NCBI RefSeq assembly: GCF_041261205.1
Contig: NZ_JBGCCH010000031.1
Location: 1 to 64,000, forward strand
Length of the DNA stretch: 64,000 nt
DNA from: Catenulispora sp. MAP5-51
Lineage (GTDB): Bacteria; Actinomycetota; Actinomycetes; Streptomycetales; Catenulisporaceae
Direction: 5' to 3'
The stretch's first letter is position 1; each line of letters begins with the position of its first letter. Below, piece by piece: positions 40,017-46,547 of the stretch. The position numbers and the translations under genes were made by a program. The notes beneath the pieces were generated by a model. It had not been told where the DNA came from. It searched no databases and worked only from the letters and a program-made list of their open reading frames with translations.

Positions 40017-41411
40017 GTGAGAGACGTGGCAGTGCCACAGGAGAGTTCAACCGGCACCGGCGTGCACCCGGAGCGCCTCTACGGCTGGGGCATGACCAGC
40101 CCCTCGGTCGCCGACGTCGCCGACCCCACGGCGATCGAGCAGCTGGCCGAACTGGTCGCCGGCGCCGGCCCGCGCGGCGTCATCGCCCGCGGCCTGGGCC
40201 GCTCCTACGGCGACCCGGCCCAGAACGGCGGCGGCCGGGTGGTGCGCACCACCTCGCTGGACAAGATCCTGAACATCGACATCGAGCACGGGATCGTCAC
40301 CGCCCAGGCCGGCGTCAGCCTGCACCAGCTGATGAACACGATGCTGCCGCTGGGCTGGTTCGTCCCGGTCACCCCCGGCACCCGCTACGTCACCGTCGGC
40401 GGCGCGATCGGCGCCGACATCCACGGCAAGAACCACCACAGCGCCGGCACCTTCAGCCAGCACGTGCTGTCCATGGACCTGCTCGGCGCCGACGGCCAGA
40501 TCCGCACCCTCACCCCGGCCACCGAGCCCGAGCTGTTCTGGGCCACCGCCGGCGGCATGGGCCTGACCGGCATCGTCACCCAGGCCACCATCGCCTTCAA
40601 GAAGGTCGAGACGGCCCGCATCAAGGCCGACATCTGGCGCGCCCCGGACCTGGACGGCGTCCTGGCAGAGCTGGCCGCCACCGACGAGAAGTACCCCTAC
40701 ACGGTGGCCTGGATCGACTGCCTGTCCACCGGCCGCAACCTCGGCCGCTCGGTCCTGACCTGCGGCGACTTCGCCAAGCTGGACGAGCTCCCGGCCAAGG
40801 TCCGCAAGGCCCCCCGCAAGTTCGCCCCGCTGTCCCTGGGCAAGGTCCCCCCGGTCCCGGTCAGCGGCCTGCTGAACAAGATGACCGGCCGCGCCTTCAA
40901 CGAGATGTGGTTCCGCAAGGCCCCGGTCCGCAAGGAAGGCGTCATCCAGGGCGTCGGCGCCTTCTTCCACCCGCTGGACGGGATCATGGAGTGGAACCGC
41001 GTCTACGGCCCGGCAGGCTTCCTGCAGTGGCAGTTCGTGGTCCCCTTCGGGGCCGAGGACACCCTGCGCCGCATCGTCGAGCAGATCTCCACCCACGGCG
41101 CCCCCGCGGCCCTGACCGTCCTCAAGCGCTTCGGCGAGGGCAGCCCCGGCTACCTGTCGTTCCCGACCAAGGGCTGGACCCTGGCCCTGGACTTCCCGAC
41201 CAACACCCCGGGCCTGGCCCAGCTGCTCGACGACCTGGACGAGAAGGTCCTGGAAGCCGGCGGCCGCCTGTACCTGGCGAAGGACTCGCGGATGCGCCCG
41301 GAGCTGATGGCCGAGATGTACCCGCGCCTGGAGGCGTTCCGCAAGCTGCGGGCCGAGATCGACCCGCACCAGGTGTTCATGTCCGACCAGGCGCGCCGCC
41401 TGCACCTGTAA
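40017..41411 (+). CDS. dprE1: Decaprenylphosphoryl-beta-D-ribose 2'-oxidase
   Basis: 464 residues from GTG at 40017 (GTGs at 40026 and 40032 are alternatives). FAD-dependent oxidase that turns decaprenyl-phospho-ribose into the 2'-keto intermediate at the membrane. FAD-binding domain: GVIARGLGRSYGDPAQNGGG, TPGTRYVTVGGAIGADIHGKN, TGIVTQATIAF; C-terminal ALO-type domain ending VFMSDQARRLHL as in mycobacterial DprE1. At the position of the benzothiazinone-reactive Cys (C387 in M. tuberculosis, in GWNICVDFP as I recall it) this protein has Ala390 (GWTLALDFP). Works with DprE2 downstream. Confidence 0.92.
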   Translation: MRDVAVPQESSTGTGVHPERLYGWGMTSPSVADVADPTAIEQLAELVAGAGPRGVIARGLGRSYGDPAQNGGGRVVRTTSLDKILNIDIEHGIVTAQAGVSLHQLMNTMLPLGWFVPVTPGTRYVTVGGAIGADIHGKNHHSAGTFSQHVLSMDLLGADGQIRTLTPATEPELFWATAGGMGLTGIVTQATIAFKKVETARIKADIWRAPDLDGVLAELAATDEKYPYTVAWIDCLSTGRNLGRSVLTCGDFAKLDELPAKVRKAPRKFAPLSLGKVPPVPVSGLLNKMTGRAFNEMWFRKAPVRKEGVIQGVGAFFHPLDGIMEWNRVYGPAGFLQWQFVVPFGAEDTLRRIVEQISTHGAPAALTVLKRFGEGSPGYLSFPTKGWTLALDFPTNTPGLAQLLDDLDEKVLEAGGRLYLAKDSRMRPELMAEMYPRLEAFRKLRAEIDPHQVFMSDQARRLHL

Positions 41412-41468
41412 CGGCCCAGCACGTAACTTCGCAGGGCCTTTACAGCAACAACGATTGGAACAACGGAT

Positions 41469-42224
41469 ATGAAGGACTCCCTGGGCGCGGCCCAGTCACT
41501 GCTGGTGCTCGGCGGCTCCTCGGACATCGCCATGGCCACGGCCCGCAAGATGGCCGCCACCCGCACCAAGAAGATCCACCTCGCCGGCCGCCCCTCCCAG
41601 CGCCTGGAGGACAACGCCGCCGAACTGCGCAACCTCGGCGCCGACGTCGACGTCGTCGCCTTCGACGCCGCCGCCACCGACGACCACGACAAGGTCCTGT
41701 CCCAGGTCTTCGCCGGCGGCGACATCGACGTGGTCCTGATGGCCTTCGGCGTCCTGGGCGACCAGGCCGAGGACGAGAAGGACCCGGCCCGCGCCGCCGC
41801 CGTCGCCCACGTGAACTACACCGGCGCGGTCTCCAGCGGCATCGTGGTCGCCCAGGCCCTGAAGAAGCAGGGACACGGAGCACTCGTCGTCCTGTCCTCC
41901 GTCGCGGGCGAGCGCGCCCGCCGCTCCAACTTCATCTACGGCTCCTCCAAGGCCGGCCTCGACGCCTTCGCCCAGGGCCTCGGCGACAGCCTGGTCGGCA
42001 CCGGCGTCCACGTCATGGTGGTCCGCCCCGGCTTCGTCGACACCAAGATGACCCACGGCATGGAGAAGGCCCCCCTGGCCACCACCCCCGACGCCGTCGC
42101 CGACGCCATCATCACGGGCCTGCGCCGCGGCTCCCACACCGTCTGGGCCCCGGGCGCCTTCCGCTACGTGATGTCGGGCCTGCGCCACGTCCCCCGCCCG
42201 ATCTTCCGCAAGCTGCCGCTGTAG
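41469..42224 (+). CDS. dprE2: Decaprenylphosphoryl-2-keto-D-erythro-pentose reductase
   Basis: 251 residues, short-chain dehydrogenase. Nucleotide motif GGSSDIAMATAR (residues 15-26), catalytic Ser143/144 (VLSSVAGERA) and Tyr157/Lys161 (YGSSK). With NADH it reduces the DprE1 product to decaprenyl-phospho-arabinose. Only 57 bases after dprE1; a strong terminator follows. Confidence 0.92.
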   Translation: MKDSLGAAQSLLVLGGSSDIAMATARKMAATRTKKIHLAGRPSQRLEDNAAELRNLGADVDVVAFDAAATDDHDKVLSQVFAGGDIDVVLMAFGVLGDQAEDEKDPARAAAVAHVNYTGAVSSGIVVAQALKKQGHGALVVLSSVAGERARRSNFIYGSSKAGLDAFAQGLGDSLVGTGVHVMVVRPGFVDTKMTHGMEKAPLATTPDAVADAIITGLRRGSHTVWAPGAFRYVMSGLRHVPRPIFRKLPL

Positions 42225-42245
42225 CCCGGGCACGCACACAGCGAA

Positions 42246-42282
42246 CGGCGCGCGCCGGGGACCACATCCCCGGCGCGCGCCG
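42246..42282. terminator. Terminator after dprE2
   Basis: A perfect 16-bp stem (42246-42261 with 42267-42282), loop CCACA, followed by CATTTTCA. Confidence 0.92.
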
Positions 42283-42290
42283 CATTTTCA

Positions 42291-42657
42291 TCACCGCACC
42301 AACAACCAGTCGACCGCGGCGGGGAAGTCAGCCGCCGTATGCCAGGTCCCCGGCACATCAGCAGCCTGCGAGTACTCCCCGGTCTTCACCCGAATGGCCC
42401 TGATATCCACCCCCGCAGCCCCGATAACATCCTTCTCAGGCCGGTCCCCGACCACCACGCACCGCGAAGCTCCTACTCCAAGCCCATCGAGAGCCGCCAA
42501 AAAAGGCGCCGAATCCGGCTTGCGCACCCTCCGCCCACCCAGGGCGTCCGAGACGACGACGCACTCGAAGAACGCGGACAAGCCCAAAGCCCGCACCTTC
42601 CACGCCTGCATCTCCACATCCCCATCAGTCACCACCGCCAGCCGCACCCCCGCCACA
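42291..42657 (-). pseudogene. HAD-family hydrolase, N-terminal part missing
   Basis: About 122 residues of the C-terminal half of a haloacid-dehalogenase-like phosphatase: RLAVVTDGD (motif II), KPDSAPFLAAL with the motif III Lys, and VVVGDRPEKDVIGAAGVD (motif IV Asp). Motif I with the nucleophilic Asp and the cap domain are absent, so no activity is expected. The homology stops at about 42657, where a LuxR fragment on the other strand begins. The only ATG (42674) lies inside that fragment. Confidence 0.7.
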
Positions 42658-42659
42658 CA

Positions 42660-42747
42660 GGCGGTGCTGAACAAGCTCGGGGTGAACTCGCGGCTGCAGG
42701 CGGCGGCGTGCGCGGTGAGCTACGGGCTGGTCAAGCCGCCGGTGTGA
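42660..42747 (+). pseudogene. C-terminal fragment of a LuxR/NarL-type regulator
   Basis: Plus-strand codons read AVLNKLGVNSRLQAAACAVS followed by YGLV-KPPV and TGA, the recognition helix and end of a LuxR-type HTH domain. Everything N-terminal is missing; sequence before 42657 belongs to the HAD remnant. The join marks a deletion or rearrangement that fused the ends of two genes. Confidence 0.65.
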
Positions 42748-42783
42748 CGGCCGGTATCGCCATCAAGCCCGCGAAGCATCAGG

Positions 42784-42824
42784 CGCCCGAAGGCATCACG
42801 CCCGAAGGCATCACGCCCGAAGGC
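42784..42824. repeat. 15-bp direct repeat
   Basis: Two full units of cgcccgaaggcatca (42784-42798, 42799-42813) and 11 bases of a third, in noncoding sequence behind the LuxR remnant. Confidence 0.85.
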
Positions 42825-42910
42825 GCCGGGGCGGCCGATCCTCCCACAGCTCAGCCACCCCGGCGGGTCCGCGTCCTGCCGGCAGTGTCAGGACGCGGAG
42901 TCTGTGTGGG

Positions 42911-42959
42911 TATCAGTACACAGAGACTTATCAGTAACAGGGTCTTATCAGTGCACAGA
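42911..42959. promoter_or_regulatory. Three tatcagt direct repeats
   Basis: The heptamer tatcagt starts at 42911, 42929 and 42946 (18- and 17-base spacing), each followed by an acag-like sequence. The patch is A/T-richer than its surroundings and lies just after the monooxygenase stop codon. Looks like repeated binding sites of a regulator; no assigned protein. Confidence 0.5.
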
Positions 42960-42962
42960 TAC

Positions 42963-44357
42963 TCAAACGCGGGCCAGTGTCGCCCGCCGTGCCGAGGCCG
43001 GCACCGGAGCCGGCTCCGGGAAGTGATCCTGCGGCCGCTCCACGCCGAACCGCTCCCGCAACGTACCCAGGTCATACTCGGTACGGAAAAGCCCGCGCCG
43101 TTGGAGCACCGGGACCACCTGGTCGACGAACGCGGCCAGCCCTCCCGGCAGGATCGGCGGCGCGACGGTGAAGCCGTCGGCGGCCCCGGCCTGCGCCCAT
43201 TCCTGCATCGAGTCGGCGATCTGCTCCGGCGTGCCGACCACCGCGCGGTAGCCGCGTCCGCCGCCGAGGCGCGCGACGATCTGCCGGACCGTCAGCCGCT
43301 CGCGGATCGCCAGGTCGGTGATCTGTATTGTCGACCAAGAGCTTGCGAACCGGTGGTCGGCGAGTTCCTCCTCGCGCGGCAACAGGCCCGCGGGGATGGG
43401 CCGGTCGGGTTCGAGCCCTGACACGTCGACGTCCAGCAGGTCCGACAGCTGGCTCACGCCGGGCTCGACCAGCTGCAGCTCGCTCAGCTCCCGGGCCAGG
43501 CGCCGGGCCTCGGTCTCGGTGGAGCCGATGACCGGGGCGATGCCCGGCATGATGACCGGGACGTCCGCCTCCCGGCCGTAGGCGGCGGCCCGCGACTTCA
43601 CCTCCAGGGCGAACGCCGCGGCGTCGCCGAGGTTCTGCTGGGCGGTGAGCACGACTTCGGCGTAGCGGGCCGCGAACTCCTGGCTGACGGCCGAGGAGGC
43701 GGAGTGCACGAGCAACGGCCAGCCCTGAGGCGTGCGCTGGACATTCAGCGGTCCTCGGACCTTGAAGAACAGCCCCGTGTGCTCCACCTCGCGGATGCGC
43801 GCGGGGTCGGCGTAGCGGCCGGTGCGGCGGTCGTGGACGACGGCGTCGTCGGCCCAGCTGTCCCACAGCTGCGTGGTGACGTCCAGGAACTCCGCCGCGC
43901 GCTCGTAGCGCACCGCGTGCTCGACCGGCTCGTCCAGGTTGAAGTTGGCGGCCTCGGCCAGATCGCCCCCGGCGGCCACGTTCCAGCCGGCCCGCCCGTG
44001 CGAGATGTGGTCCAGCGAGGCCAGGCTGCGCGCCAGGATGTAGGGCTCGTAGAAGGTGGTCGAGGCGGTGGCGATCAGGCCGATGTGCTCGGTGGCGGTG
44101 GCCAGCGCGGTCAGCAGCGTCAGCGGCTCCAGCCCGGCGGCCACGGTCGCGTCGGGCCGGCTGCGCAGGGCAAGGCTGTCGCCGAGGAAGACGGCGTCGA
44201 ACAGCCCCCGCTCGGCGGTCCGGGCGAGCTCGATGTGGTAGTCGACGTCCAGGACGCGGTGGCCGCCGCTGTCGGGATGCCGCCAGGCCGCGTCATGGTG
44301 GCCGGGGGCGTGCAGAAATGCGTTCAGATGGAGCCGGCGTGGCGTGCGTGCGGGCAT
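42963..44357 (-). CDS. LLM-class flavin-dependent monooxygenase (NtaA/SnaA/DszA type)
   Basis: 464 residues from ATG at 44357 with GGGAG upstream (frame open to 44453). Bacterial luciferase-like TIM barrel: LHLNAFLHAPGHHDAAWRHP, ELARTAERGLFDAVFLGDS, TEHIGLIATASTTFYEPY, LDHISHGRAGWNVAAGG and the late GTPEQIADSMQEW. It would use FMNH2 from a separate reductase to oxidise a nitrogen- or sulfur-containing small molecule. Divergent across 400 bases from a cupin gene, perhaps same pathway. Confidence 0.88.
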   Translation of the reverse strand: MPARTPRRLHLNAFLHAPGHHDAAWRHPDSGGHRVLDVDYHIELARTAERGLFDAVFLGDSLALRSRPDATVAAGLEPLTLLTALATATEHIGLIATASTTFYEPYILARSLASLDHISHGRAGWNVAAGGDLAEAANFNLDEPVEHAVRYERAAEFLDVTTQLWDSWADDAVVHDRRTGRYADPARIREVEHTGLFFKVRGPLNVQRTPQGWPLLVHSASSAVSQEFAARYAEVVLTAQQNLGDAAAFALEVKSRAAAYGREADVPVIMPGIAPVIGSTETEARRLARELSELQLVEPGVSQLSDLLDVDVSGLEPDRPIPAGLLPREEELADHRFASSWSTIQITDLAIRERLTVRQIVARLGGGRGYRAVVGTPEQIADSMQEWAQAGAADGFTVAPPILPGGLAAFVDQVVPVLQRRGLFRTEYDLGTLRERFGVERPQDHFPEPAPVPASARRATLARV

Positions 44358-44757
44358 GAGAGTGCTCCCCGGAATGCGATTCTTCGGTGGCGGAGAAAAG
44401 TGGGCTCCGAATATTTCGGAGGCAGAAACTAATGCCTCTGGAGGACGCCTCAAGCCCAGCTCAGGGGCGATGCGGCCTCATACGCACGCAGGACAGATCG
44501 CGCTCGCGGTCCGGCGCAGATCGACGTGACGGCGAGCCACGAGAATGGTGGCGCGTCTCATGTTCTGAGAATGACATCACAAGTCAGTGAACGTCAATAT
44601 CGCGGGATATCCGTCTCAGTATTCGGCGCGATCTGGCGCGATGTGGCGGGACCTGGCGGACGTCGGCGGGCCGGCGTCACCGGCTTTCAAGTGGCCCACA
44701 GGCGCGAGCCCTGATCGGCCCTATCAGGGCGCGCCGGCCGACCGTAGTGTTCGGATC
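44358..44757. promoter_or_regulatory. Divergent region between monooxygenase and cupin genes
   Basis: No gene seen in 400 bases. A perfect dyad CCCTGAT-N7-ATCAGGG (44709-44715 and 44723-44729) lies 28 bases before the cupin start, placed like a repressor operator. It shares the ATCAG/CTGAT core with the tatcagt repeats at 42911-42959. The middle (about 44570-44615) is less G+C-rich and may hold promoters. Confidence 0.6.
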
Positions 44758-45258
44758 ATGTCCTACCCCTCACCCCGCTACTTCGCCGACCAGGGCGAAG
44801 TCAGTGCCACGTTCCGCACCTCCGACGCCGACCTCGAGCTCAACATCGGCACCGCCTCCCGCGTCAGCCTGCTGTCGACCGGCCAGAGCACCGAAGGCCT
44901 GTACGGGCTGTACCGGTGGGACATGCTCCCGGGCACGCCGCAGACCACGACGTCGGCCGGCCACTTCCACAAGACCTTCTCCGAGGCGTTCTACATCCTG
45001 GACGGCAGCGTCGCCCTGTACGACGGCGACACCTGGCGCGAGGCGAGCGCGGGCGACTACCTCTTCGTGCCGCCCGGCGGCGTGCACAGCTTCGCGAACA
45101 CCTCGGGGGAGGCGGCTTCGATGCTGGTGCTGTTCGCGCCCGGCGCGCCGCGCGAGCCGTATTTCGAGGAGCTCGCGGCGATCCGGGGCGAGGGGCGGCA
45201 GCTGTCGGAGCAGGAGTGGACCGAGCTGTACGCGCGGCACGATCAGTTCATGGTGTGA
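44758..45258 (+). CDS. Cupin-domain protein
   Basis: 166 residues from ATG at 44758. Single-domain cupin: motif 1 GHFHKTFSEAFYILDGSVALY with the metal-binding His/His/Glu set, motif 2 YLFVPPGGVHSFANTSGE with the last His. Binds a metal; could be an isomerase, dioxygenase or sensor. The 3' end overlaps the convergent unknown gene by 16 bases. Probably controlled by the dyad just upstream. Confidence 0.82.
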   Translation: MSYPSPRYFADQGEVSATFRTSDADLELNIGTASRVSLLSTGQSTEGLYGLYRWDMLPGTPQTTTSAGHFHKTFSEAFYILDGSVALYDGDTWREASAGDYLFVPPGGVHSFANTSGEAASMLVLFAPGAPREPYFEELAAIRGEGRQLSEQEWTELYARHDQFMV

Positions 45259-45743
45259 GGCCGCAGCGCGTGAAGCTCGCGCACCGGCTTGGACTCGGCG
45301 TCGAAAGCGACGAAGACGTCTTCGGTGCCGAGGTGGAACGGGTCGTCTGCAGCGACGCCGGCCAGGGCGCCGACGCCGAACCGCACCTTTGCCTTCGCGG
45401 TACGCAGGTGGATCGCCAGCGGAACGAAGAGCGCTGAGTGCGGCTCGTCCGAATCCCACTGGATCGCGGCGGATTCGATCGGCTCCCCGATGAGACCGGC
45501 CCACGCTGGATTCATCGTGAGCGTGCACCGCGCGTTGGTGCCCCCGTCCTCGGGGGCGAGCACGTGATCGGTGAGCGGCGAGCGGTGGAGCTCGATCCCG
45601 TAGTACTCGAAGGTGTGGTCCCAGACCGCCGAGTGCTGCTCGCCGCCGGCCATCAGCAGCTCGACGCCCATTGTCGGCTGGTGCCAGCCGTCGTAGTCCC
45701 AGTCCTCGGGCTCCGTGCCGTCCTCGCCGCCGCTCGTTTCCAC
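45243..45743 (-). CDS. Protein of unknown function
   Basis: 166 residues from GTG at 45743. Soluble, mixed alpha/beta character, no signal peptide. Distinct phrases: DWDYDGWHQPTMGVELLMAGG, VWDHTFEYYGIELHRSPL, TLTMNPAWAGLIGEPIESA, GTEDVFVAFDAESKPVREL. I do not recognise the family. The frame is open far upstream, but there it reads Arg/Pro-rich antisense of the methyltransferase remnant, so the short form is preferred. Confidence 0.6.
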   Translation of the reverse strand: METSGGEDGTEPEDWDYDGWHQPTMGVELLMAGGEQHSAVWDHTFEYYGIELHRSPLTDHVLAPEDGGTNARCTLTMNPAWAGLIGEPIESAAIQWDSDEPHSALFVPLAIHLRTAKAKVRFGVGALAGVAADDPFHLGTEDVFVAFDAESKPVRELHALRPHTMN

Positions 45744-45772
45744 TCCCGCGCCCGCCTGCCACCGAGTAATCT

Positions 45773-46225
45773 CTAGCGCCTTGGCTTGCCGGCGCGCAGG
45801 GAGAGTGTGGTCGGCGTCGGTGCCCCGCCCTCGACGAAGCGTTCGAGGACCAGGCCGGCGTCCGTCACCATGTGCAGCAGATCGGTCAGCGGCCAGTGTG
45901 TCGCGCCGACCTTGGCGCGGATCCCGTTCGAGGTCCAGGAGTCCTTCGTCCAATATCCGGTGCCGAGGTAGCCGGGCCGGATGACCGTGGCTTCGGGGGC
46001 TGTCCGATCGACGAAGCCGCCGCAGAAGCAGGGGTGGACGCCGATGTGGATGAACGTTCCGCCGGGTCGCAGAACCCTTGCGGCCTGGGCGAGGACCTGG
46101 GCGTAGCCCGGCATGTCGGTGTGAACCATGACCGCGATCACCGCGTCGAGGGTACGCGTCCTGATGGGGAGGTGCTGGGCGTCGGCCCGGACGACGGGGA
46201 GGCGGTCGGCGGCGTGGGCCAGCAT
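45773..46225 (-). pseudogene. SAM methyltransferase remnant lacking its N-terminus
   Basis: About 150 residues matching the second half of a class I methyltransferase: LPVVRADAQHLPIRTRTLDAVIA, RVLRPGGTFIHIGVHPCFCGGF. In the same frame further upstream, THAATVRGLGWTPVGVDLSSAM is still readable (to about 46300), but the glycine-rich SAM-binding motif I (LDxGCGxG) is gone and is replaced by Arg/Pro-rich sequence. Followed upstream by short tandem repeats (about 46384-46435). Likely a dead gene, or a frameshifted one. Confidence 0.55.
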
Positions 46226-46501
46226 GGCGGAGGAGAGGTCGACGCCGACGGGTGTCCAGCCCAGGCCGCGGACGGTTGCCGCGTGGGTCGTAAGCGGCGG
46301 GCGTGGAGTGCGACATGCGTTCCACGGTGTCGGATGCTGCGCTCGGGCCGTTGCCGGTTCGCTCCGGGCGATCGCACGCCACCCTCGAACAGCCCTCCGA
46401 GCAGCCCTCTGACCAGCCCTCTGACCAGCCCGAATCCCACCCCATCCCGCCGATCGCTCACAGCGAACAGCTCCCCGGGAACACCAGTGGGCTCACAGAC
46501 A

Positions 46502-46520
46502 TTGAGTGAGTCAGACTCAA
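46502..46520 (+). promoter_or_regulatory. HAIR element (HspR operator) upstream of lon
   Basis: TTGAGT-N7-ACTCAA, matching the HspR-associated inverted repeat (consensus CTTGAGT-N7-ACTCAAG) in all but the outermost bases. It ends 27 bases before the lon start, as in Streptomyces, where HspR represses lon together with dnaK and clpB. The rest of the 46226-46547 interval holds short repeats only. Confidence 0.88.
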
Positions 46521-46547
46521 CTTACTTCTTGTAGGGAGCCACAGCGA

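Noticed and set aside
42291-42674. Treating the HAD frame as a full gene starting at 42674
   Set aside because: Its first codons lie in the LuxR fragment and HAD motif I is missing, so it was called a remnant.
44597-44610. atatc-N4-gatat imperfect palindrome in the monooxygenase-cupin gap
   Set aside because: Arms are short and A/T-simple; not distinguishable from chance.
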